Positions 44,599-53,758 are shown, counted from the first letter of the stretch. The stretch: DNA of 64,000 nucleotides from Acholeplasma equirhinis (GCF_017052655.1 NZ_JAFIDC010000001.1:744001-808000), one strand, 5' to 3'. Translations and numbers: made by a program. Notes: generated by a model from the letters alone, not told the origin.

Positions 44599-45168
44599 AT
44601 GAAAAATAAAGCTCTTTTCATATTAGCAATTGCTGCTATTCTACTTACAATAGCAACCGCTTATGCAATCTTTATGTTTAATACACAAAAAACTTCCAAT
44701 ACAGATATTGATATTATCATTGAAGACCCAAACACACTTGGTGAAATCACAGCTGAGTTAGTTTTAACATTTGATGGTGAAGTTCAAGATCAACCTGGAT
44801 TTAGTTTTGATGCTGAAGATGAAATGAGTAAATATGTTTATACACTCTATCTAAGTCATTTACCTAGTGTGGATATTAATCATCCTGATGCAGACTATTC
44901 TAAAGTACAAATCTCTATTCAAATTGAAGATGAAACATTAGCTGAATATCTTCTATTTGATGTTCAATATGTTGAAACAAAACAAGTAGAATCACAATTT
45001 GTGTCTGAATATACAATAACTTATGCTTACCAAGATGATATGGCTCCAAAAGATATTGAAACATATGAAACATTAAAGTCTATAATTGGATCTTTAAAAT
45101 TATTCGAAGAAAATATCTTAACTATCACAATTACTTTTGACGAATCAATATACGGTCTAGAAGATTAA
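44599..45168 (+). CDS. Exported TasA/camelysin-like protein, paralog 5
   Basis: The 189-residue protein has the signal segment ending TAYA-IFMF (Ala23). Shared blocks: LGEITAELVLTFDGEV, DADYSKVQISIQIEDETLAEYLLF and TYETLKSIIGSLKL. Acidic, no Cys. AGAAAGGATC precedes the ATG. It lies beyond the weak terminator, so it may be made in smaller amounts. A good terminator follows and closes the operon. Confidence 0.77.
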   Translation: MKNKALFILAIAAILLTIATAYAIFMFNTQKTSNTDIDIIIEDPNTLGEITAELVLTFDGEVQDQPGFSFDAEDEMSKYVYTLYLSHLPSVDINHPDADYSKVQISIQIEDETLAEYLLFDVQYVETKQVESQFVSEYTITYAYQDDMAPKDIETYETLKSIIGSLKLFEENILTITITFDESIYGLED

Positions 45169-45210
45169 ATCAATATATAAATATAAAGTATTTAACAACC
45201 CATTGTAATG

Positions 45211-45244
45211 TGAGTAGTTTTAATCAAACTGCTCATATTTTTTT
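45211..45244 (+). terminator. Intrinsic terminator closing the SipW-like operon
   Basis: TGAGTAGTTT-TAATC-AAACTGCTCA (one G-U pair) followed by a run of T on the plus strand. Confidence 0.85.
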
Positions 45245-45351
45245 ATTCTTAAAGTATTAAATCTTCCTTAAAAACCTTCCTTGCAAATACATATTACCAT
45301 CAATTAAATGGTTATTGCGTTAAAATTAAATTATAAAAGGAGGATTAATTA

Positions 45352-45600
45352 GTGTTAAATTTAATTTTATGGTTAATCTTTGGTGCAGCAGCTGGTGCGA
45401 TCGCAGGATGGATTTTAAAGGATAAAAGAGGATTATTAGGAGATATCATCGTTGGTATCCTTGGTTCATTCTTAGCTGGATGGGCTGGTAGTGGTTTTTC
45501 AGATTTTACAACAACTGATTTAAGTTGGACTGGGTTCTTCACATCTATATTAGGTGCTGTAGTACTTATTGTCTTACTAAATTTCATTAGAAAAAGATAG
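45352..45600 (+). CDS. GlsB/YeaQ/YmgE-family small membrane protein
   Basis: An 82-residue protein with three membrane helices and the family pattern LIFGAAAGAIAGWILKDKRGLLGDIIVGILGSF (Gly-rich, GDI-x-GI-x-G). The family is described as stress-related and transglycosylase-associated, but with no cell wall here its role is open. The GTG start is fixed by AAAGGAGG nine bases upstream. Confidence 0.88.
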   Translation: MLNLILWLIFGAAAGAIAGWILKDKRGLLGDIIVGILGSFLAGWAGSGFSDFTTTDLSWTGFFTSILGAVVLIVLLNFIRKR

Positions 45601-45606
45601 ATACAC

Positions 45607-45638
45607 AAAAACGCTAGAGTAAATTCTAGCGTTTTTTT
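45607..45638 (+). terminator. Intrinsic terminator of the GlsB-like gene
   Basis: AAAACGCTAGA-GTAAAT-TCTAGCGTTTTTTTT, a strong hairpin with a T-run. Confidence 0.9.
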
Positions 45639-45690
45639 TATTCTGAGTTATTTATGTTGCAACCTATTTATTACCCTCATATTTAGGGTT

Positions 45691-46107
45691 CTATTTATAA
45701 TGTAATAATCCTTCTATAAAATTTAAAACCTCTTTTTTATGTTTAGCATCTATGATAACATCAAATCTTTCACAATTATCTTTTATCCATTGATTAACGT
45801 TGTTTTTGTTTACTAAACCATTCATTGTCGTATCGTTTAATAAACTTTGGGCAAGTGTACTTCTTGCACTTCCAATATTATATGGATGACTTTGATACCT
45901 AGCTTTACTTTTAACATTTGCTTGACCAATTTTCAAAAAGATACCTTTGTATACAAATGTATAGACAGCCATTTTATCATTTGGTAGTGATAATGGTTTA
46001 TGCTTTACTGGTTGATGAATAATATAAAAATCTTGTTCTATTAATGGTTTATTAGTGCACGCAGATGCATCAATGATTAGTTTTTTAATTTCCTGACTAT
46101 AATCCAT
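45691..46107 (-). CDS. GIY-YIG-like nuclease-fold protein
   Basis: A 138-residue protein. MAVYTFVYKGIFLKIGQANV followed by KSKARYQSHP matches the GIY...YIG, Arg and His motifs of GIY-YIG domains, with a late Glu in VLNFIEGLLHYK. The canonical Tyr in the first motif is retained (VYTF). No extra domain is present. GAGGAG precedes the ATG. It could be a stand-alone endonuclease of defence or repair; its neighbourhood with MazG and the nuclease-helicase hints at the former. Confidence 0.65.
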   Translation of the reverse strand: MDYSQEIKKLIIDASACTNKPLIEQDFYIIHQPVKHKPLSLPNDKMAVYTFVYKGIFLKIGQANVKSKARYQSHPYNIGSARSTLAQSLLNDTTMNGLVNKNNVNQWIKDNCERFDVIIDAKHKKEVLNFIEGLLHYK

Positions 46108-46223
46108 TAGATTTCTCCTCTAATTTCACTATCATTATTAATGACCTTAACCGAACATTTCAATTTATAGAAAATTGAATCGGATATTATTACTCTCTTC
46201 TTTTCATCAAAAACAAAATCAAC

Positions 46224-46541
46224 TTATAATTTTGTATATTTATCTGATTTACCAAATGATTTATCAATTGGATATTTTTCTTTATTTTTAATTATCTTCT
46301 TTTGTAGTATCTCATTAATATTAAAATCATACTCATGACATAGATAAATACAGTATGCTATGATGTCAGCCAACTCATCTTTCACATTTTCAACATCTAC
46401 TTTTTCACTACCCCATTGAAAATTTTCTAGTAATTCAGAAGCCTCAATAATAATTGATTTTGCTAAATTCTCAGGAGTATGAAATTGCTTCCAATTTCTT
46501 TCATCTCGAAATTTTAATAACTCTGCAATTATTTCTTTCAT
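46224..46541 (-). CDS. MazG-like nucleotide pyrophosphohydrolase
   Basis: A 105-residue all-helical protein with the MazG-type metal site EASELLENFQW followed by VKDELADIIAYCIYL (ExxE...ExxD). Such enzymes hydrolyse (d)NTPs to monophosphates. The ATG at 46541 follows GAGG and overlaps the end of the nuclease-helicase gene, so the two are coupled. Confidence 0.85.
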   Translation of the reverse strand: MKEIIAELLKFRDERNWKQFHTPENLAKSIIIEASELLENFQWGSEKVDVENVKDELADIIAYCIYLCHEYDFNINEILQKKIIKNKEKYPIDKSFGKSDKYTKL

Positions 46542-46543
46542 AA

Positions 46544-48421
46544 TCAAACCTCTTGTGCTTGTTTAATTATATTTTTAAAATGTTCTCTAAGATTTTCATC
46601 TTCACAATAAATATAGCAACCTTTTTGACCTCTTGTAAGTAAAGTTTTATATGTATTGAGGATTAGTTTTCTTGCTGTATTTTCATCTGTAGATTTTATA
46701 CCTGAAGATTTGTCATCATTAGATATTTTTGTTCTATCAGTTAATACTATACCATCTCTGAAAACTAAATCTTTACCTATAATTACACCCACATAATCAA
46801 ATTCTAACCCTTGAGCTGTGTGAATACATCCAACTTGATCAAATGAATTTTGACTTATAGCCCAAGTTTTATCATTATCAAGATTCCATTGAGCCTTAAA
46901 GTCCCCAATAATAATATCCCACATTCCACGATTAAACTTAACATTCCAATCATAGCAATATCCAGCAACCATTCGAACTTTGTTAAAATGTTTAGGTGTT
47001 TCGTTTATCAATTTAAGGGCATTTTTCATTTCTGATGGATCATCGAAGACTTTTACTTCATAATCCAAATCTTTAATGTCTATATCAATATATTCTTCTG
47101 CTTGTAATAAATTATTAACTAATTGAATATAGGCATCACTTCCATTACATCGAAATTGAGATTTTAATATTAAATTTTCGCTCATTATAACTTGACTATT
47201 TAATTCGTGAGCATGTTTTTTAATTTCATCAACTGAACCGATGTCTTTCGTTGTTATTCTTTGATCTTCATCAATTAAAAACACTGTTAATAAACTTGCA
47301 TTTATGCATTCTCTAACTTGATTTTGACCAGTAAAATCACCATACATTTTTTTTACTAATCGATGAGCCTCATCAACAATTAAACATTTATAAGCATTTT
47401 CTGGTGCTTTACTTAAATTGAATGGTGATCTAAAAATAGACTTGATACTTACTCCTAATTTTAAATCATCTTTACCTAACAACTTTAAAAACGCTTCTCT
47501 TGGTGCACTGTTTTTAGTCACATAACTCGCAAATAATCCTCTATCAATTAATTCTTTTAAAAGATTTATTGCTAATACTGATTTCCCAGTACCAGGTCCA
47601 CCTTGAATTATAACTGTTCTTTTTTTACCATCTTGTAGACATTTTGCCATGTTAGACAACACTGAGTCAAACGCCACAACTTGATCATCCAACAATAAAA
47701 ATTCTTTTTTACCTTGTAGTACGGATTTTATAGCATCTTGTAGCGCTTTTGATGGTCGGATAGCACCACTTTCAATTTTGTATAATAGTTTTTGATCACT
47801 TGGTTTATTACATACAAATTTTGATAGAAACTCACGCAATTTTAGCATTTCATCTTTTATAAAAACTGGAGCTTCTTTAATCCAAGTTTGATATATATCA
47901 TCGGTCAGATCTTCATAATATGTTCTTTCATAATTATGTAGATAAGCAGTTGGAATAATAGTTATATCTTCTTCTTGAATTACCATTGATGCGTTTTTGA
48001 TGCTAGTTGAATAGGAATAGGCTTGATAGGATGGATGGGAGACATATCGATTTGCATTTCCTGTATATGTTTTAACAGTATGTTTACTTTCATCATCAAC
48101 TTTTTCAAGTTTAGTCCACTGTTTTAATTCAATAACTACTATATTATCTTTCTTTGAATTATTAGATCCACAAATAATAAAATCTACTCTTTTTGATGTT
48201 CTAGGAATTTGATATTCTATCGCAACCAATGCATCATCTGAAAAACTGTCATGATCTAGTAAATTTCTCATAAACTGCATCGAATTTGTCCATGCAGAAA
48301 ATTCATTATTGAAATTAACATAGGTGCTGTTTTCTAAAAATTTATGTTGAATTTTGTCAGCTATCTGGTTATTAATTACATCTTTAATAAATTCTCTTTT
48401 GGTATTAGAATATACAATCAT
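46544..48421 (-). CDS. Nuclease-helicase fusion with DUF2075 domain
   Basis: A 625-residue protein. The N-terminal 150 residues resemble a PD-(D/E)xK nuclease: RVDFIICG, then IVVIELKQW (D...ExK). The C-terminal part is a DUF2075-type P-loop helicase with GGPGTGKSVLA (Walker A), CLIVDEAHRL (Walker B), LIDEDQRI, and CIHTAQGLEFDYVGVIIG (motif V/VI region). Similar proteins are found near restriction-modification and other defence genes. Coupled MazG downstream supports a defence role, which remains inference. Confidence 0.8.
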   Translation of the reverse strand: MIVYSNTKREFIKDVINNQIADKIQHKFLENSTYVNFNNEFSAWTNSMQFMRNLLDHDSFSDDALVAIEYQIPRTSKRVDFIICGSNNSKKDNIVVIELKQWTKLEKVDDESKHTVKTYTGNANRYVSHPSYQAYSYSTSIKNASMVIQEEDITIIPTAYLHNYERTYYEDLTDDIYQTWIKEAPVFIKDEMLKLREFLSKFVCNKPSDQKLLYKIESGAIRPSKALQDAIKSVLQGKKEFLLLDDQVVAFDSVLSNMAKCLQDGKKRTVIIQGGPGTGKSVLAINLLKELIDRGLFASYVTKNSAPREAFLKLLGKDDLKLGVSIKSIFRSPFNLSKAPENAYKCLIVDEAHRLVKKMYGDFTGQNQVRECINASLLTVFLIDEDQRITTKDIGSVDEIKKHAHELNSQVIMSENLILKSQFRCNGSDAYIQLVNNLLQAEEYIDIDIKDLDYEVKVFDDPSEMKNALKLINETPKHFNKVRMVAGYCYDWNVKFNRGMWDIIIGDFKAQWNLDNDKTWAISQNSFDQVGCIHTAQGLEFDYVGVIIGKDLVFRDGIVLTDRTKISNDDKSSGIKSTDENTARKLILNTYKTLLTRGQKGCYIYCEDENLREHFKNIIKQAQEV

Positions 48422-48572
48422 ATTTTATCCTCACTATTATTGTATTCATTATAACATGATATATTTTGAATTTTAAACTTTCATTACCCACCAAATAGGT
48501 TCAATTAAAAAAATACCAATTAAGAAGTTCTTTCCATAATTGATATTGTTATCTTTTTTTATTTTAATAATG

Positions 48573-48646
48573 TGTATCCGACCGGACTTGAACCGGCAAT
48601 CTTTCCCTTCGGAGGGGAATGCTTTATCCAGTTAAGCTACGGATAC
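48573..48646 (-). tRNA. tRNA-Arg (anticodon CCG), CCA not encoded
   Basis: A 74-base cloverleaf with acceptor GTATCCG/CGGATAC, anticodon stem TTCCC/GGGAA around CTCCGAA, T-loop TTCAAGT and discriminator A. The genome continues CA-TT, not CCA. Its first base is also the last base of the TAG stop of the gene upstream. Anticodon CCG reads CGG. Confidence 0.94.
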
Positions 48647-49059
48647 TATTTAATAAAGACCATTTTTTGATGTGGTATGCCTGCTTCTTTATATTTCTTT
48701 CCAACTTCTTTAAAACCTAGTTTTTTATAAAAAGGTATGACTTGAACTTGTGCACTGACTGCTAGTACGTCATTTCTTTCAATAAAATACTTCATGATTT
48801 CAGTTGAAAAGCCTTGATTTCTATAGGCTTTTTTTGTTACTACTCGACCAATATAAAGTTGATCATGTTTATCCACTAGTCTTGCGTATGAAACAATATG
48901 TCCATCTTTTTTAATAAATGCATGTAAACATACCTGATCATATACATCAATATCTGTTTCAATGATTGCTTGTTCAACCATAAAGACTTCTTGTCTTAAT
49001 TGCATAATTTCAAGAAGTTCTATATTTGTTAAATCATCAAACTTTTTTAAAAAAACCAT
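48646..49059 (-). CDS. GNAT acetyltransferase, ElaA-like
   Basis: A 137-residue N-acetyltransferase. LRQEVFMVEQ near the start and the acetyl-CoA-binding segment GRVVTKKAYRNQGFSTEIMK are diagnostic, followed by AQVQVIPFYKKLGFKEVG. Substrate unknown. Start taken at ATG 49059, just after the PAP2 gene stop. Its stop codon overlaps the tRNA-Arg by one base. Confidence 0.85.
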   Translation of the reverse strand: MVFLKKFDDLTNIELLEIMQLRQEVFMVEQAIIETDIDVYDQVCLHAFIKKDGHIVSYARLVDKHDQLYIGRVVTKKAYRNQGFSTEIMKYFIERNDVLAVSAQVQVIPFYKKLGFKEVGKKYKEAGIPHQKMVFIK

Positions 49060-49065
49060 CAAACT

Positions 49066-49947
49066 TTACACTTTCAATTTTTTAAAGATAAACATTGAAC
49101 CAGCTGAACCAAAGAATCCAATTGCTGCATAACGAATAAAATCAAGATATACATTATCTTCAGCAATTAAATCAAAGATTGCAGATAAACCAACATAAAG
49201 GATTAAAACTCCAGCTAAACCAACAAGTGCTCTCCAAAGGATTTTAATACCTTGTGGTTTTTCATCATACATAATCTTAAATTTATCTAATACATAACCT
49301 AACATGAAACCAGTTAATCCACCAGCTGCAACAAACATAGTTTTTACATCATCATAATGTGGTGCTGTAAAGATTTGAATAGCAAGTACACCTAGTACAA
49401 GTGGAATTAAGACAAGTAAACCGTAGATATGTTCTCTGTCTTTCATCAGTTCAACAACTCGTCCAATTAAGAATGCTACAGAAATACCTAAGACTAAACC
49501 AATAATGACATCACTTGGATAGTGTTGACCTAAATAAACTCTTGTAAAAGGTACTAAAATCATTGCTGCAAGTAATACCCATTTCAACCATTTGTTTGCT
49601 TTACCGTATTCTTGATAAAGCACAGTTGAAATCACTGCAGTATTTTGTGCATGTCCAGATGGGAATGAATACCCGTGTGTTTCTTCACCTACACCAAGTG
49701 CCGGATCTTCTTTAAATGGTCTTGGTCTTTGAATCAAAGCTTTTAAGCCTTCATTAACAATACTTGAGAAAATAAATACAAATACAAGTTTAAAAGCACT
49801 CTTTTTATTAACAAACCAGTAAATAACAAGTGCAACTGCAATAAATGCGAACTGATCACCAAGTTGAGTGATTGCTTGCATAACTGCATCTACAAAGCCT
49901 GAACGCATGCCTTGTATAAAACGAATAATATCTAATTCAATTGTCAT
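49066..49947 (-). CDS. PAP2-family membrane phosphatase
   Basis: A 293-residue membrane protein with about eight helices and the three acid-phosphatase motifs: KALIQRPRPF, YSFPSGHAQN and TRVYLGQHYPSDV. It probably dephosphorylates a lipid phosphate. The last 110 residues form extra helices beyond the catalytic core. Its start overlaps the patatin gene by four bases, suggesting a shared lipid role. Confidence 0.9.
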   Translation of the reverse strand: MTIELDIIRFIQGMRSGFVDAVMQAITQLGDQFAFIAVALVIYWFVNKKSAFKLVFVFIFSSIVNEGLKALIQRPRPFKEDPALGVGEETHGYSFPSGHAQNTAVISTVLYQEYGKANKWLKWVLLAAMILVPFTRVYLGQHYPSDVIIGLVLGISVAFLIGRVVELMKDREHIYGLLVLIPLVLGVLAIQIFTAPHYDDVKTMFVAAGGLTGFMLGYVLDKFKIMYDEKPQGIKILWRALVGLAGVLILYVGLSAIFDLIAEDNVYLDFIRYAAIGFFGSAGSMFIFKKLKV

Positions 49948-50924
49948 TCTTCATTTCCTCTCTTCTGCTTTTTAGCTTTTTTCTTCATCTCTTTTTGTAA
50001 TTTTTTTAATTCTTTTTTAGTTTGTAACTTTAAATCTTTTAATTTAAGTTCATCTTCTGGTGTTAATTTAATGACTTTAAATTCATTTGATTTTTTAAAG
50101 AAATTAAATTTCCAAAATGATTTAATGATACCCTCTTCATACATTTTATTGATAACCATTTTACCTGCAGTATAGCCTAGTAAAGCTTTTTCATCTTTAT
50201 ATGTTTTATTGAAATTTAACATTTCAAGGTTATCTGTAATAAAACTTTTCTCAAAGACTTCACCTGGTGTGAAATCAATGATATTAATATCTGTATGATC
50301 ATAAAGATATGGATTAAACTTATAATCCAGTGGAATCGATAAAATTAAATTACAACCATCATTAATTAAAGGTTCAACAGGGTAATTGTCTAAAATCCCA
50401 CCATCAACATAAAAGAAATCATCGATTTTAGTCGGACCAAAAATCACTGGTATGGATGCAGATGCTAAAACTGCTTTATATGGATCCATCATTTTATTTA
50501 AATGGAAAACTTTCTTTTCCATGGTATCAGTATTGATTTGATGTGTCATTGATGTTTTAGAATACATCAGTGCTGCAGTTGCATAGCCTTGATATTTAGA
50601 CTTTCTAACTTGCTTCATATTTATCTTTTCTAATAACTTATTAGTTAAAGGTTCTACCGAATACATTCTAGAATCTTTAGAAAAGACATTCATTTTAACG
50701 CCAAAGACATTATCAGCATCTAGGTCATCCCAAATGGTTTCCATATGCTTATGGTTCTTTTTTGACATTAATAACATCGTATTAATGGCACCAATCGAAG
50801 TTCCTGAGATTGATTTAATCTGTTTTAAAAGATTAGCTTCTTCTAATGCTTTAATGACACCAAGTTGGTATGCACCTTTAGCACCACCACCACCAAGCAT
50901 TAAACCAATTTTAAGTTTACCCAT
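49944..50924 (-). CDS. Patatin-like phospholipase
   Basis: A 326-residue acyl hydrolase. It shows the oxyanion hole GGGGAKGAYQLGV, the nucleophile GTSIG (about residue 43) and the catalytic Asp in VDGGILDNYP. The C-terminal 50 residues are very rich in Lys (KKELKKLQKEMKKKAKK), which may bind acidic membranes. Coupled to PAP2, it may serve phospholipid turnover. Confidence 0.92.
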   Translation of the reverse strand: MGKLKIGLMLGGGGAKGAYQLGVIKALEEANLLKQIKSISGTSIGAINTMLLMSKKNHKHMETIWDDLDADNVFGVKMNVFSKDSRMYSVEPLTNKLLEKINMKQVRKSKYQGYATAALMYSKTSMTHQINTDTMEKKVFHLNKMMDPYKAVLASASIPVIFGPTKIDDFFYVDGGILDNYPVEPLINDGCNLILSIPLDYKFNPYLYDHTDINIIDFTPGEVFEKSFITDNLEMLNFNKTYKDEKALLGYTAGKMVINKMYEEGIIKSFWKFNFFKKSNEFKVIKLTPEDELKLKDLKLQTKKELKKLQKEMKKKAKKQKRGNEE

Positions 50925-50974
50925 TGAATCTTCTACCCCTTTATTGTCGTTTTAAGTTTTAAATTTTTTATTAA

Positions 50975-51427
50975 TTAATAACGATTTTTACTTTTGAGTT
51001 CTTGTCGCTTTTCACGTTCCAAATCACGTTCTTTAATCGAATCTCGCTTGTCAAAGAGTTTCTTACCCTTAGCAACTGCAATTTCTAACTTAATTAAACC
51101 TTGATGTAACTGAACTTGAAGTGGAATAATTGTATAACCTCCACGATCTTTAAGACCGATCAGTTTATTAATTTCACTGCGGTTTAAAAGTAGTTTTCTC
51201 GTTCTCGTTTCTTCATGGTTAAAAATTGAAGATGCTTCAAATTTAGCAATATGCATATTTAAAACAAAAGCTTCACTATTTCTAATCATCACATAGGCTT
51301 CATTAATTGAAACTTTACCTGCGCGAATACTTTTAACTTCACTACCTTGAAGTTGGATACCGGCTGTAAATTTTTGTTCAATGTGATATTCAAATGTTGC
51401 ACGTTTATTTGTTGAGATGACTTTCAA
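50975..51427 (-). CDS. smpB: tmRNA-binding protein SmpB
   Basis: A 150-residue RNA-binding protein needed for trans-translation. It has the family's IEQKFTAGIQLQGSEVKSIR and the basic C-terminal tail KKLFDKRDSIKERDLEREKR. It follows rnr, the standard order in Bacillota. The tmRNA gene itself is not in the window. Confidence 0.97.
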   Translation of the reverse strand: MKVISTNKRATFEYHIEQKFTAGIQLQGSEVKSIRAGKVSINEAYVMIRNSEAFVLNMHIAKFEASSIFNHEETRTRKLLLNRSEINKLIGLKDRGGYTIIPLQVQLHQGLIKLEIAVAKGKKLFDKRDSIKERDLEREKRQELKSKNRY

Positions 51428-51493
51428 GATAATACTTCCTTTTATAGATTACTTAATCTATTGTAACATGAAATAAGTATCAAATTATCCTTG

Positions 51494-53650
51494 TTACTTA
51501 TTTCTTTTTTTAGTTTTTGATTTGTTTTTTTGTTTCTTTTTAGTTGTTGTAAAAACTTGTTTTAAATCTTTTTTCTTACTTGATTTAAAATTTATTTTTT
51601 GACCCTGATTTTTTTGAATGCGTTTCTCATTCAATGTAAAGTCAATTTTGTGTTCAACCATATCAACAGCTAAGAGTTTAACCTTTAATTGATCACCTAA
51701 ACGATACTTCTTACCTGATTCACTATAGAAGAGTAATTTCTCTTCATCAAACATTAAATACTCATTCACGTTCTTAATATGAACAAAGCCTTCAATGCCG
51801 TTTGTAAGTTTTACATAAAAACCAGCTGGTGAGAACTGTGTGATGACACAATCAAATACGTCACCAACAAATTGACTCATATACTCACATGACTTAAGTT
51901 TAGTAACATCACGCTCCATATCGATTGCGATACGTTCTTGAATAGATGTATGTTCACTATATTCTGGAAGTAAATCTTCAAAATGTTTAATTTCTTTTAC
52001 TAACTTTTTATCAGATAAACCATTAAACATCAGATTTCTTATCATACGGTGAAATAATAAATCTGGATATCGTCTAATTGGTGATGTAAAGTGTGAATAG
52101 AATTCACTACCCAGTCCAAAGTGTCCGATTGGATTTGGATCATACTTAGCTTTTTGCATACTACGTAGAAGAATCATATGCACAATATATTGATACTTTG
52201 TTTCAAGTGCACCTTTGGTTAATCTTTGTAGCATGGTTGCAGTTGATTTTTCTTTTTTATCTGCAGGAAACCCGATCTTACGAAGGCTTTCTAAAGCCAT
52301 TTCAAGTTTAACAGTATCTGGTTTTTCATGAACTCTATAAATACCTGGTAAGTCATTCTTATGGAAGTGAGTTGCAACAACTTCGTTGGCTAGAATCATA
52401 AAAGATTCAATTAATCCTTCTGCTTCTTCAGTCTTTCTTTCTTTAACAGATAAGACTCTGCCTTCAATGTCAACTTCAAATTTTAATTCGCTTGATTCAA
52501 AATCAATTGCACCACGTTTTGAACGAACCATTTTTAGTTTTTGTGCAACTTCATTAAGTCTTACAATCATAGTGTCTAGTGCTTCATCACCAAGTGAAAT
52601 GTTTTCTTTGATTAAAGCATTCACCTTGGTATAAGTTAATCTAAATTTAGATTCAATGATTGATGGAAATATCTCATATGAAACAACTTCCATTGCATCA
52701 TTTAAAACCATTTCACATGAAATTGTATATTTAGCTTCATGTGGGTTTAAACTACATAAGTCATTAGATAAACTATGTGGTAACATCGGTATCACTCTAT
52801 CTGCTAAATAAACAGATGTTGCACGACGATATGCTTCTTGATCAAGTGCACTGCCTTCTTTTACAAAATAAGATACATCTGCAATATGAACACCAATTTT
52901 AATGTTCCCGTTATCTAACTTTTGATAACTTACCGCATCATCTAAGTCTTTCGCATCTTCACCGTCAATGGTTACAATCAGTTCTTCTCTTAAATCACGA
53001 CGTGTCTTGGTCTCATACGTTTCATCGACTTTGATTGATGCAATCTCATTTAAGATTTCTTTACTGAATGTATGTGGCCAACCATATTCATTGATAATTT
53101 TAACAATTTCAATATCAGGGTCGTTTTGATGACCAATCACTTCAACAAATGTTGTAAAGATTTTAGTTTGAGAAATTTCATCTACTTTAAGCATGATAAC
53201 ATGACCATCGACTAAATAGTCTGGATATTCTTTAACCATGATCAGTTTATCTTTTATATTGGTTGCATCAAAACGGATAAACTTTGTTGATTTACGAACG
53301 ATTGCGATAACCTGTGTTAAACTCGATTGAATGATGTCAACAACATATGGATCATATGCAAAGTGATTCACTAAAACCAGGTCATTGTCCATAGCTCCAT
53401 TTAAATCATATAAATCAATGCGCATATCACCATCTTTTTGTAAAAGAAATGCAGCATGTTTTTTAACTTGTACAATACCTAATTTATATTTGTGTTTTAA
53501 AGTAACACCTTTTTGATTAACGTCAAAATACTGAGTTAAAGTGGGAACTAACTTTTCCAACTCGTCACCAAAACTATCCTTCATTTCATCAATTGTAATA
53601 GTTTGTTTATTCTGTTTAAAATACCATGCTATAAATTGTTTAAGTTCCAT
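51494..53650 (-). CDS. rnr: Ribonuclease R
   Basis: A 718-residue 3'-5' exoribonuclease with cold-shock domains, an RNB catalytic domain (ITIDGEDAKDLDDAVSYQK with catalytic Asp residues), an S1 domain (about 620-690) and a Lys-rich tail. RNase R degrades structured RNA and works with SmpB/tmRNA, encoded next. Confidence 0.95.
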   Translation of the reverse strand: MELKQFIAWYFKQNKQTITIDEMKDSFGDELEKLVPTLTQYFDVNQKGVTLKHKYKLGIVQVKKHAAFLLQKDGDMRIDLYDLNGAMDNDLVLVNHFAYDPYVVDIIQSSLTQVIAIVRKSTKFIRFDATNIKDKLIMVKEYPDYLVDGHVIMLKVDEISQTKIFTTFVEVIGHQNDPDIEIVKIINEYGWPHTFSKEILNEIASIKVDETYETKTRRDLREELIVTIDGEDAKDLDDAVSYQKLDNGNIKIGVHIADVSYFVKEGSALDQEAYRRATSVYLADRVIPMLPHSLSNDLCSLNPHEAKYTISCEMVLNDAMEVVSYEIFPSIIESKFRLTYTKVNALIKENISLGDEALDTMIVRLNEVAQKLKMVRSKRGAIDFESSELKFEVDIEGRVLSVKERKTEEAEGLIESFMILANEVVATHFHKNDLPGIYRVHEKPDTVKLEMALESLRKIGFPADKKEKSTATMLQRLTKGALETKYQYIVHMILLRSMQKAKYDPNPIGHFGLGSEFYSHFTSPIRRYPDLLFHRMIRNLMFNGLSDKKLVKEIKHFEDLLPEYSEHTSIQERIAIDMERDVTKLKSCEYMSQFVGDVFDCVITQFSPAGFYVKLTNGIEGFVHIKNVNEYLMFDEEKLLFYSESGKKYRLGDQLKVKLLAVDMVEHKIDFTLNEKRIQKNQGQKINFKSSKKKDLKQVFTTTKKKQKNKSKTKKRNK

Positions 53651-53715
53651 TATCTTTATTCCTCGTTTCTTTCATTTTATCATAGATAAAGATGTTACCA
53701 ATCAAACCTTAAAAA

Positions 53716-53743
53716 AAGCCTTTCAGTTTGAAATGAAAGGCTT
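53716..53743 (-). terminator. Intrinsic terminator of eno
   Basis: AAGCCTTTCA-TTTCAAAC-TGAAAGGCTT followed by T-run on the minus strand. Confidence 0.9.
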
Positions 53744-53758
53744 AGTTTTTACTTCAAT

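Noticed and set aside
40725-45168. Possible type IV prepilin-like proteins
   Set aside because: The signal segments lack the Gly/Ala-Phe-x3-Glu prepilin site before the hydrophobic stretch, and the neighbouring peptidase is ER-type, not a prepilin peptidase.
45345-45608. Open frame opposite the GlsB-like gene
   Set aside because: Shadow frame. The plus-strand gene has a strong ribosome site and a recognisable family.
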